Assembly: GCA_026414725.1 (NCBI GenBank)
Contig: JAOAIL010000007.1
Location: 1-57,826, forward strand
Direction of reading: 5' to 3'
Origin: a bacterium
Lineage (GTDB): Bacteria; Ratteibacteria; UBA8468; B48-G9; JAFGKM01
Length of the DNA stretch: 57,826 nt
Part shown: positions 47,779-55,798 of the stretch, one piece after another
Position numbering within the stretch: the stretch's first letter is position 1
Layout of the letters: each line of letters opens with the position of its first letter
Program-made: the position numbers and the translations under genes
Notes under the pieces: model-generated
The model's input: only the letters and a program-made list of their open reading frames with translations
What the model was told of the DNA's origin: nothing
The model's database searches: none

Positions 47779-48387
47779 ATGGAAAGGAGAAAAGGATTTA
47801 CATTAATAGAGTTGTTAGTAGTGGTGGCAATTATTGCGATTTTAGCAGCAATGTTGCTACCGGCGCTATCCCAGGCGAGGGAAAGGGCAAGAGCGGCAAA
47901 GTGTATAAGTAATTTAAAACAGATTGGGGTTGCTTATTTAATGTACTGTGATGACTATGATGGCTGGGGACCGCTTGTTAATGATAGCGTTACCTGGTAT
48001 AAACATTGGGGATGGCAGTTAGTTAATAGTAATTACATTAACGGAACTAATAGAGATTGTTTAATTTGTCCCAGTGGACCAAGAAAAAAATTCGTAAATT
48101 ATGACGAGACCTATGGTTTTTTAACAGCATGGTCATGGGGTCATCCATGCGTCAAAAGGATGAGTAGAACTCCGAGCAATGCTGGAATTATATTTGATTC
48201 AGCCAGAGGTTCTTTAACTGGTAGCATGTGCAAATATGTCTACACTGGTTCTAATTCTGGCGATCCAAATCAGGTAGCTAAACGTCATAATGGAATAGCG
48301 AATGTTTTATTTTTGGATGGTCATGTAGAAGGATGTAATAGTGAAAGATTAAAAACTCTGGAAAGACCGGTAAGTTATAGTTTTTAA
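47779..48387 (+). CDS. Pseudopilin, H-X9-DG family, paralogue 2
   Basis: 202 aa. [28 protein letters not shown] leader, H-X9-DG near the end ([16 protein letters not shown]). It begins 37 nt after the regulator stop, with GAAAGGAGG as RBS, and is followed by the secreted glycosidase after 27 nt, so the three look like one transcript. Compared with the gene at 45534, both ends are nearly identical and the centre differs. Confidence 0.88.
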   Translation: MERRKGFTLIELLVVVAIIAILAAMLLPALSQARERARAAKCISNLKQIGVAYLMYCDDYDGWGPLVNDSVTWYKHWGWQLVNSNYINGTNRDCLICPSGPRKKFVNYDETYGFLTAWSWGHPCVKRMSRTPSNAGIIFDSARGSLTGSMCKYVYTGSNSGDPNQVAKRHNGIANVLFLDGHVEGCNSERLKTLERPVSYSF

Positions 48388-48414
48388 TTTTTAATTAAAG
48401 AGAGGAAGTGTTAT

Positions 48415-50343
48415 ATGAATAAAAAGGGGAGGTATTGGTTTATACTGCTGGCATGTTTTTTCACTATATCAAATTTCTGTTTCGGTGCAGGTTGGTGTGA
48501 TAAGGATGGTAAACTAATTTTTCTGCGAGGGGTCGGGTTTTCACCCTGGCATAAAACAGAAGGATGGAACCGTTCAGAAGAAACAATCAAACTTGATATA
48601 AAGTTTCTGAAAGATGTTCATGCCAATGCATTGAGGGTCTGGGGACCTGCCTCTCCAGAGGGGGTTAAAGCAAATCTTTCTAATGGTTTTTATACTCTCC
48701 CAACTGTCCATTGTGAAGGAGGGATGTCAGCGGAATTCTCTAACGGGAGCAAACACAGTATTGCATTCAGTGACCCAGAGACACAGCAGAAGTTTGCACA
48801 GCAGTGCGAAGAGTATGCAGAGAAAATAAAGGGTATTCAAGGTGTACCAGCGGTGCTTTTGGGAAATGAATATACAGGTGTTGGGTACAATTCTGCCACC
48901 AAGAATTATGAATATGTTGGTTTTGAAGCACCAACACAGGAGAGATTCCGTACATGGCTTGCTAAAAGATTCAAGACGATAGAATCTCTAAATAAATATT
49001 GCGGGACAAACTTTAAGGACTTTAAAGAGGTTACGCCATTAGCAACCCGACGGCTCAGATATGAGTTCTGGTTATTCCAGAATAGAAGTTTTGAAGAATT
49101 TATTAAAGCTGGCCATGATGCTATAAAAAGAGTGGATTCCGAGAGATTGACCTCTTATGGTAAGTTGATGGGCAATCGCTGGGACCCTTGTACTGAGGAT
49201 GCACAATTATCCTTTCTGGATTTTCCCGGAGACCAGATTTACTGGCACTGGATAGATGACTGGGCGAAATTCAACAGGTTTGTCAATGACTTTATTGCGA
49301 CAGGGAAGGGGAAGCCAGTCCTTATAACCGAGACAGGGATATCTACCTTTAATAAAAATGAAGATTATGCAGCCCGATTATTAAAACAGAATATCTGGAA
49401 TGTATTACTTCATCCTGAAGTTGCAGGTATCTTTGTTTTTGAGTATTGTGATGAGTGGTATAAAGGGTGTAAGCCAGATGAACTGGACCATCAAGAAGAT
49501 GGATGGGGACTTGTAACTGCTGACAGGATTCCAAAGAAGTCATACTATGTATTAAAAGAGATTTATGAATTCATAGAGAAAATGAACGATTTCTTTGTCA
49601 ATCGGCAGTCCACACCTGTTGTAGCAGTTTCTAACCAATCTCTGGACTTTCTGGTTGCAGACAAGGGTACAGGGCTACCTCTTGAGATTGATAAGGTACT
49701 CTATTCAAAGGGTGTTTCATTCAGGCATATAACCCCTGATGATGTGTATGATTTAAGTCCAGAAAAGACACCTCGGATAATCTTCTGTGATGAATATTTC
49801 AACTGCGAGCCCGATGGTTCACGTTCTGCTCTCACTTCTTTTTTAAACTACCTGGAGAAGGGTGGTAAGGTTCTTTATCTGTGTACAAATCCCTGGCAAC
49901 TTCCATATGGAAAAGCAAATATCCCTGAACCATTGCGTTTTGATACCAGTAAAACAGAACTTACAGAAGTAAACTATGGTAAGGGAACAATCTATTTCCT
50001 GCCAAAAGACAAATTCAACTTAAAGGAACTTTCTGACCTTTTATTACAATTTCTTAAGGAAACCGGTGCTCCTGAGGTTCTCAATATACAAAATGTTGAA
50101 CCGGTAGAAAAACAGTTTGAGGTATTCTGCAGGATGTTTAAGAGTAAGGACAGGCAGATAATTTTAATAGTTAATTCAAGTGATAAAATAATAAACAACT
50201 TCCAGATAGATGTGTTAGGAGTAAAATGGGCAAAACTACTTTTTGCAGATGGTGCTACACTCAGTTCCTCACAGCAGGAGAACGTCCTGCATCTGAACTT
50301 ACAGAATATTGATACATATGCCCTCGTGGAGGTTGGAAACTAG
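48415..50343 (+). CDS. Secreted glycoside hydrolase (GH42/GH2-clan A-like)
   Basis: 642 aa. Signal peptide about 1-24 (ends NFCFG). TIM barrel about 30-400 starting FLRGVGFSPWHKTEGWNRSEE; candidate acid/base E152 in LLGNEYTG and nucleophile E306 in LITETGIS, at the strand-4 and strand-7 positions of clan GH-A. About 420-560 (DEYFNCEPDGSRSALTSFLNYLEKGG) resembles the glutamine-amidotransferase-like trimerisation domain of GH42 beta-galactosidases, then a short beta-rich tail. Exported; specificity unknown. Partner of the pseudopilin and regulator upstream. Confidence 0.82.
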   Translation: MNKKGRYWFILLACFFTISNFCFGAGWCDKDGKLIFLRGVGFSPWHKTEGWNRSEETIKLDIKFLKDVHANALRVWGPASPEGVKANLSNGFYTLPTVHCEGGMSAEFSNGSKHSIAFSDPETQQKFAQQCEEYAEKIKGIQGVPAVLLGNEYTGVGYNSATKNYEYVGFEAPTQERFRTWLAKRFKTIESLNKYCGTNFKDFKEVTPLATRRLRYEFWLFQNRSFEEFIKAGHDAIKRVDSERLTSYGKLMGNRWDPCTEDAQLSFLDFPGDQIYWHWIDDWAKFNRFVNDFIATGKGKPVLITETGISTFNKNEDYAARLLKQNIWNVLLHPEVAGIFVFEYCDEWYKGCKPDELDHQEDGWGLVTADRIPKKSYYVLKEIYEFIEKMNDFFVNRQSTPVVAVSNQSLDFLVADKGTGLPLEIDKVLYSKGVSFRHITPDDVYDLSPEKTPRIIFCDEYFNCEPDGSRSALTSFLNYLEKGGKVLYLCTNPWQLPYGKANIPEPLRFDTSKTELTEVNYGKGTIYFLPKDKFNLKELSDLLLQFLKETGAPEVLNIQNVEPVEKQFEVFCRMFKSKDRQIILIVNSSDKIINNFQIDVLGVKWAKLLFADGATLSSSQQENVLHLNLQNIDTYALVEVGN

Positions 50344-50477
50344 GAATACTGAAAAAATTTACGATGAATAAATGATGATATCTCGGGAGGGGAAACATTA
50401 TACCACTTTAAAGAAATATCTCTCTTTACACATAAAATAATCCGATTTACCAATACAGTATTTAATAAGCAATGGGT

Positions 50478-50485
50478 AAACGTTT
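50478..50485. promoter_or_regulatory. AAACGTTT palindrome, possible LacI-family operator
   Basis: An 8-bp perfect palindrome with the central CG typical of LacI-family operators, directly before a weak promoter-like TTGAGT (50485-50490) and TATATA (50510-50515; long 19-nt spacer). It lies 52 nt before the M14-like gene. Regulator unknown. Confidence 0.3.
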
Positions 50486-50536
50486 TGAGTTTGTTAAAAG
50501 GGATGATACTATATAAAAAAGAACAGGTATTATTAG

Positions 50537-51538
50537 ATGAAGATGAGTAAACCAGAGAAGATAAACAGAGATATTTTTAGATGGGCAAGGGACTATACTG
50601 ACATTGTAAGGATAGATGAAGAAACCCAGTTTACAGGGGATAAGGTATATGCAATAACTGTAGAGAAAAGGAATAATCTTCCAAAAAGAAATCTTTTAGT
50701 TGCAGTTCCTCATGCCCATGAGCCAGCAGGGACAGTAGCAATTATGGAGTTTCTAAGTGAACTGATTACAGGGAAAGATGCAGAAGGGAATGTATCTCAA
50801 CTTCCGAGAGAAGAAATCCTGAAGAATATCCGGCTTACCTGTATTCCCATAGGCAATCCGTTTGGCAGGAAGAACTCACCTGTGGAGTTCTGGGATGGAA
50901 CAAGATTTTCTTTAGAAGAGTTCATTTATATTATGGTTGGTAGATTGATGGGTAATCCTCCACCTAATATAGTTAATGAGTTCTGGCATAACCATCCTGT
51001 ATTCAACCAGGAGGTGGAAAGATTAGAAGAGATTGGGATTGTATGGGAGAAACTTTCAGAGAAATGGTATGGAGAACCACATTTTTATAAGGGATGTACC
51101 TGGTGGAAGCTGGTTGAGAGGATATCTGATGAGTTTCAATACAGTAAAGATGACTTGTTTTTAGAACTTCATCAGACAGAGATGTATCCCGATAAGGACT
51201 GTATGGTAATCCACCCGAGAGAGGCATGGATACCTCCTGATGCAATTGCAAGAGCGGATGAGATAGAAGAGAAGATAAACAGAAGATGGAGGGAGGTTGG
51301 TGGGAGTCCATATCAGGATAAAGAGTATTACACACGGCTGGTGGAAAGGGATAAGGATTTAAACAATCCTAAAGAAAGGAGGAAGATTTCCATTGACTGG
51401 CTTACGATGAAAACAGGGACTCCATGTATTACTATAGAAGTTCAGATGCATAATCCGAATACACCAGCACAGAAACAGATACTACTTGAAAAGGTTGCTA
51501 TTGAAGTATGTGTAGAACTTTTACTTAAAGGGGGATAG
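50537..51538 (+). CDS. M14-like zinc carboxypeptidase / deacylase
   Basis: 333 aa with the M14 layout: zinc ligands H59 and E62 in PHAHEPAG (HxxE), third ligand H212 in FLELHQTEM, and catalytic-base candidate E301 in CITIEVQMH. Basic substrate-binding residues such as R in IGNPFGRKNS are also visible. Family members are metallocarboxypeptidases and succinylglutamate-desuccinylase/aspartoacylase-type amidases. No signal peptide, so cytoplasmic. It is 3 nt upstream of the methyltransferase gene, in an operon. Confidence 0.8.
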   Translation: MKMSKPEKINRDIFRWARDYTDIVRIDEETQFTGDKVYAITVEKRNNLPKRNLLVAVPHAHEPAGTVAIMEFLSELITGKDAEGNVSQLPREEILKNIRLTCIPIGNPFGRKNSPVEFWDGTRFSLEEFIYIMVGRLMGNPPPNIVNEFWHNHPVFNQEVERLEEIGIVWEKLSEKWYGEPHFYKGCTWWKLVERISDEFQYSKDDLFLELHQTEMYPDKDCMVIHPREAWIPPDAIARADEIEEKINRRWREVGGSPYQDKEYYTRLVERDKDLNNPKERRKISIDWLTMKTGTPCITIEVQMHNPNTPAQKQILLEKVAIEVCVELLLKGG

Positions 51539-51541
51539 AAA

Positions 51542-53008
51542 ATGGGCTTTAGATGGCTTGTTCCGAAATGTGCAGAGTTTGATAGAGAGGATATAGAAAA
51601 GATTGTGGATGCATCAATACGTATTTTAAGAGAAGTGCCGTGGACAATAGATGGAACAGTAGAGTTTATGGAGTACTTGAGAAATTTTGGGTTTCAGATA
51701 GAAGGTAATAAAGTAAGGTTCACTCCAGAAGTGATAGAAAAGACATTAGCCAGGATTAAAGAAGAGAAGCAGAAGAATCTTTCCAGAGGTGGAGATAAGT
51801 ATCCAGTAGCACCGCAGGAAATAAGATATGCAGCATCAGGACAGGCACTATGGGCACATGATATAGAAAAAGATACAATAAGACCTGCAACAAAGGATGA
51901 CCTGGCTGACTTTTCTCGTGTAGTCAATACCTATCCCGGACTTGATAGAACCCATCCTACCTTTATTCCTACAGATGCACCACTTAAAACGAGGGAATTG
52001 CATGCATATATAACGATTATGCTTAATAGTGATAAACCGTATCGTGTCTCCTGTTATTCTCCTGAAATACTGGATTATTTTGTAGAGGCGAACACCATAT
52101 ATTATGGTTCAAGAGAGGAAGGGATTAAAAAATTACTTTTACCCTGTAAGGTCTGGATAAACACACCTTTTATGATATCCAGAGATGGTATAGAAGCGGC
52201 GATGAAGTTGAGAGCACTTACAGGTAGAACTCTGGATTATACAGCCATGCCTGTCTGTGGTGTTGCAACCCCTGTTACCTATGATGGCGCTTTAACACTG
52301 ATAACCGCTGAGGTTATAGGAGTGAATGCCATAGGACTTGCTGTGGATAGTGTTTTACCGCGGTGGATGACAGGAATAATGGGTTTTGATATGAAAGGGG
52401 GGATATTTAGAGAATGGAGCCCCCAGACACTAATTTTGAATACTGCTGGTGCTCAGATTTCTTCTTATCTCTTTGGTACATCTCCTTTTGGGATGTCCAC
52501 CGGAAATCTTTTTTATACCAGCGCTAAAAAACCAGGACTGCAGAGTGCTATGGAAAAAGCATTTGGTATGGCTATAGTATTTGCTTCAGGGGGCAGGAAT
52601 TTTGGTGCATTAGGGACACTGGCAGACGGGGATGTGGGAAGTATTTTACAGTTGGTTATAGATATGGAACTTATATCAGCAATTAAAGAATTTGTGAAGG
52701 GGTTTGATATAAGTGATGAGACAATAGGAGAAGATTTGATTAAAGAGATTTCAGTAAGAGGTGCATATTTCCTTGACTCAATGCATACATTTCAATACTA
52801 TAGAAGATATGGATGGATTTCAGAACTTATGGATACCCAGTTTCCATCAGCGTGGATAAACAATCCTAAGGAGATGCTGGATAATGCGAGAGAAAAGGCG
52901 AGAGAACTCATAAAGAACGCACCTAACAGGTGTCCACTTGATGAGAATAAAAAGAAAGAACTTTTAAATCTTCTTAAGATAGCGGATGAAAAATTAGGAG
53001 AAAGATAA
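51542..53008 (+). CDS. MttB-superfamily methyltransferase (non-pyrrolysine)
   Basis: 488 aa TIM-barrel protein of the trimethylamine methyltransferase family. The N-terminal segment (REDIEKIVDASIRILREV ... GTVEFMEYLRNFGF ... VRFTPEVIEKTLARI) is typical of MttB relatives. The frame contains no in-frame TAG, so the pyrrolysine of true MttB is absent; such homologues demethylate quaternary amines (glycine betaine, carnitine, proline betaine). No corrinoid protein or reactivase gene is adjacent. It lies between two peptidase-like genes, hinting at a methylated amide or amino-acid conjugate as substrate. Confidence 0.82.
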   Translation: MGFRWLVPKCAEFDREDIEKIVDASIRILREVPWTIDGTVEFMEYLRNFGFQIEGNKVRFTPEVIEKTLARIKEEKQKNLSRGGDKYPVAPQEIRYAASGQALWAHDIEKDTIRPATKDDLADFSRVVNTYPGLDRTHPTFIPTDAPLKTRELHAYITIMLNSDKPYRVSCYSPEILDYFVEANTIYYGSREEGIKKLLLPCKVWINTPFMISRDGIEAAMKLRALTGRTLDYTAMPVCGVATPVTYDGALTLITAEVIGVNAIGLAVDSVLPRWMTGIMGFDMKGGIFREWSPQTLILNTAGAQISSYLFGTSPFGMSTGNLFYTSAKKPGLQSAMEKAFGMAIVFASGGRNFGALGTLADGDVGSILQLVIDMELISAIKEFVKGFDISDETIGEDLIKEISVRGAYFLDSMHTFQYYRRYGWISELMDTQFPSAWINNPKEMLDNAREKARELIKNAPNRCPLDENKKKELLNLLKIADEKLGER

Positions 53009-53017
53009 GGATTAGAG

Positions 53018-54697
53018 ATGGGAAATATAAGAAAGAGTATAGAGTATATATGTAAACAGATTGGACACAGAGCACCTGGTAGTAAAAATGAATATGAATG
53101 TGCAGGATATCTTAAAGAACGATTAGAGAAAATGGGTCTGGATGTATGTATGGAGGAGTTTGATTCACCATCTCATATAGCCACCTCATCCTTTCTTATA
53201 TCAGTAGAAGACAATAAGAAATTTACATCCTTACCTGTCCAGTTTTCTCCTGTAGGGAAAGTAGAAGGAGAACTTGTATTTTTAGGGAGTGCGGATACTC
53301 CTTTACCTGAAACAGAGCAGATAAAAGGTAGGATAGGACTACTTCTATCTGAGACAGATAGATTTACAAGACACAGAACAGTTATCTCACTTGAGGAAAG
53401 AGGACTTATAGGACTTGTTGTGGTCTCTTCCCATTTTGGCACAATAGACACAAAAGTAGTTAGGGAGCCAGATATTAAAATGCCTGTAGTAGCAGTAAGT
53501 ATGGAAGATGGATATGAATTAAAGAGATACGAAGGGAAGAAGTTTATAATGAGTGTTGAAGGGGAGAAAGAAAAAAGGAATAAGTCCCAGAATGTTGTGG
53601 TAAAGATAGAAGGAAAGAGTAAGGAATGGTTTGTTATAGGTGCGCACTATGACAGTACTCCATTCATTGAAGGGGCACTGGATAACGCCTCCGGGACTGC
53701 AGTGGTATTAGAGGTTGCCCGCATACTCTCACAAAAACGTATGAATAATACAGTTTATATCTTATTTACAGGGAGCAAGGAGTATGGAGGTAATGACTGT
53801 ACAGGCAGAGGCGCACAGAATTTTTTCAAAAGGCGAACTGCTGAGATAAAACACTGTACTGGATATATTGATGTAGATGGTGTGGGAGATATAACAGGAA
53901 TACCAACACTTATTATAGACGGAAACGAAAGGTTTAAGAGTTTTGTTAGAGGGATAACATTAAGCCAGAGATATCAGATTAAAAAGAGAGAGTCCCCTGG
54001 TGGAGATAATGGAGTTGCATATCAGTACGGCGTTCCGTATATCTGGTTTACAGATGCAATTTTATTTGGAAAAAACTATCTCCATACCACCTATGACAGA
54101 GTAGAACTTATTGATTTTGATAAACTTGAAGTTTATGTCAATGATGTTGTTAAAGTTGCTGAAGAGATGGACAGGCAAGGGTGTTTTTTCCCATATTTGG
54201 AAGATAGAGGGATTACTATCAGACAGGCACGGTTTAGTGATATACCCTCTATTCTTGAGATTACCCGCCTTGCCTTTGAAGGATACAGTTTAGGAAAGAT
54301 ACAGGAAGAGTTTTATGGAGAGAAATTGGGTGGTAAAGAGTGGTATGAATATAAAAACATGGAGGTTGAAGGATACTTTAAAGGGAATATCTACTGCTGT
54401 ATAGTTGCAGAGATAGAAGGCAAGATAGTGGGGTATGCGACATATTATAAGGATGGAGAAAGAGGGATTGGTACTATCGGGAACAATGCTGTTCATCCTT
54501 CATATCAGGGAAGGGGTATAGGTACACTTTTGCAGAAAGAGATAAAAAGACGGATGGAAGAAGATGGATTTAAAAGGTTCAGTGTTTCAACACTTTCTAT
54601 TGATATACCAGCACAAAAGATGTATGAGAAGATGGGGTATAAAAAGGTGGTAGATACAATCCACTATATGAAAAAGCAAGATAAAGATGAAAAATAG
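53018..54697 (+). CDS. M28 aminopeptidase fused to GNAT N-acetyltransferase
   Basis: 559 aa. Residues 1-~390 are an M28 peptidase: GAHYDST (about 208-214) and DNASG (about 222-226) carry metal ligands, YIDVDGVGD follows, and LHTTYDRVELID (about 352-363) gives the last His. The usual catalytic Glu-Glu reads FTGSKEYGG here, i.e. Lys-Glu. Residues ~397-559 are a GNAT domain (ITIRQARFSDIPSILEITRLAF; acetyl-CoA motif YQGRGIGTLLQ near 497). No signal peptide. The fusion suggests release of an amino acid or amine and acetylation by the same protein. It starts 9 nt after the MttB-like gene. Confidence 0.85.
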   Translation: MGNIRKSIEYICKQIGHRAPGSKNEYECAGYLKERLEKMGLDVCMEEFDSPSHIATSSFLISVEDNKKFTSLPVQFSPVGKVEGELVFLGSADTPLPETEQIKGRIGLLLSETDRFTRHRTVISLEERGLIGLVVVSSHFGTIDTKVVREPDIKMPVVAVSMEDGYELKRYEGKKFIMSVEGEKEKRNKSQNVVVKIEGKSKEWFVIGAHYDSTPFIEGALDNASGTAVVLEVARILSQKRMNNTVYILFTGSKEYGGNDCTGRGAQNFFKRRTAEIKHCTGYIDVDGVGDITGIPTLIIDGNERFKSFVRGITLSQRYQIKKRESPGGDNGVAYQYGVPYIWFTDAILFGKNYLHTTYDRVELIDFDKLEVYVNDVVKVAEEMDRQGCFFPYLEDRGITIRQARFSDIPSILEITRLAFEGYSLGKIQEEFYGEKLGGKEWYEYKNMEVEGYFKGNIYCCIVAEIEGKIVGYATYYKDGERGIGTIGNNAVHPSYQGRGIGTLLQKEIKRRMEEDGFKRFSVSTLSIDIPAQKMYEKMGYKKVVDTIHYMKKQDKDEK

Positions 54698-55255
54698 ATA
54701 GTGGATAAAAAATTAATGTTTTGGAAGAACTGGTGCAGCAATATAAAGAAGATATAGAAGAGGCAAAGAAGAAGTTTAATGTAGATGTTCAGTTAAATAG
54801 TATCATCTGATGGTTTGATAAACCTAAGAGATGACAACTACTTTATAGATTATGGTTTGATATAGGCCCTTCAGCAAAAGGATTATGTTTGGACCCTCCT
54901 ATAATAATATCTTCTGAGATATCACCGAGGATTGTGTCAATACTTTAAGAAACAAAGGATAGATTAAACTTCAAAGTTATTTAACCAGAAGGACTGAAAC
55001 AGATATTAGAGTTTGATACAACATTATATGAAAGATGCGGGAAGAACTGGAGGGGATTATATAAAGATGGACCATCTGAAAATAACTTCAGGATATTTGA
55101 AGATGAATTAAGAATCAATTGTATACAGGTGGCTGGAATTTTGTTGAGAAGGTGAAGGCAAGGTTGAGAGAGGTATAAAAGATTGCAGGAATGTGTGGTG
55201 GCTTTAATATTCGCGATAGGGTAAGAAGACATATGTAGGGACTTCTCCAGAGGTG
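54698..55255 (+). pseudogene. Decayed coding remnant, possibly uroporphyrinogen-decarboxylase-family
   Basis: No intact frame, but fragments read as protein in the plus direction and are broken by stops and frameshifts. About 54721-54811: EELVQQYKEDIEEAKKKFN, then a stop. About 54982-55157: PEGLKQILEFDTTLYERCG, WRGLYKDGPS and RIFEDELRI, then a stop. About 55147-55237: FVEKVKARLREV, then KIAGMCGGFNIRDRV. The order (…LYERCGKNWRGL…EDELRI…VKARLRE…GG) vaguely matches URO-D-like methyltransferases that partner MttB proteins. Identity is uncertain; decay is clear. Confidence 0.4.
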
Positions 55256-55302
55256 CTTATAGAACTTGATTTGAGATGCATGGGAACACCTGCATTATAA
55301 AT

Positions 55303-55735
55303 AAGGTAGCAGAAGTAAGGATATAGAAATTCCTTCCCATATGAGCGGGGAAAGTAAAGGGGAAGGTCTCACCCTCACCCTGCCCCTCTCCCCTCAAGGG
55401 AGAGGAGATAAAGCAATCCTCCCCATATGAGGGGGAGGATACTGGTGCGACGGGTAAGGAGCACCGTATAGCACAGAGGGCGAGATGGTGAGCCCGTTGA
55501 CTGAAGCCCGTCAGGGCAAGAACAGGTGGAGATAGAGAAGAATGAAAGGTTTCACCCTCCCTCTGGCTCTCTCCCCTCAAGGGCGAGGGGAAAAGAGCAA
55601 TTCCTCCTCATATGAGGGGGGAGGAATTAGGTGGGGGTGGAAAGTAAAGAAAAGGGTTCACACTCACCTTTGTCCTACCCATTCGAGGTAGAGGATAATA
55701 ATTTAAACTATTATCTATCTACTCTATTCGTATGA
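55303..55735 (+). repeat. Intergenic hairpin repeat array, copy C (long)
   Basis: Starts GGTAGCAGAAGTAAGGATAT like copy A. Contains hairpins at 55384-55405 (CCTCTCCCC...GGGAGAGG), 55418-55440 (TCCTCCCC...GGGGGAGGA) and 55601-55624 (TTCCTCCTC...GGGGGGAGGAA), two CACCCTC blocks, a GC-rich insertion (55444-55520), and ends AATTTAAACTATTATCTATC then TATTCGTATGATTAC, the same right end as copies A and B. The regulator promoter follows about 30 nt later. The open frame on the opposite strand within it is not credible. Confidence 0.75.
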
Positions 55736-55749
55736 TTACAAAATTGAAC

Positions 55750-55761
55750 TTAATCGGTTAA
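55750..55761. promoter_or_regulatory. Candidate LacI-family operator
   Basis: TTAATCGGTTAA is symmetrical at 10 of 12 positions around a central CG, the hallmark of LacI-family operators. It lies 3 nt upstream of the -35 box of the lacI-type gene, consistent with autoregulation. Confidence 0.45.
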
Positions 55762-55764
55762 CTA

Positions 55765-55792
55765 TTGACAAAAATGGCATCGTAAGTATAAT
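55765..55792 (+). promoter_or_regulatory. Promoter of lacI-type gene, leaderless arrangement
   Basis: TTGACA (55765-55770), 16-nt spacer, TATAAT (55787-55792), then 6 nt and the ATG at 55799. Predicted start of transcription coincides with the start codon. Confidence 0.8.
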
Positions 55793-55798
55793 GTTAAT

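Noticed and set aside
51542-53008. Possible pyrrolysine-containing MttB
   Set aside because: The reading frame has no internal TAG codon, so it belongs to the non-pyrrolysine branch.
55257-55580. Minus-strand open frame of 107 codons
   Set aside because: It is composed of the hairpin repeat array (copy C) and has a low-complexity Ser/Pro-rich translation.
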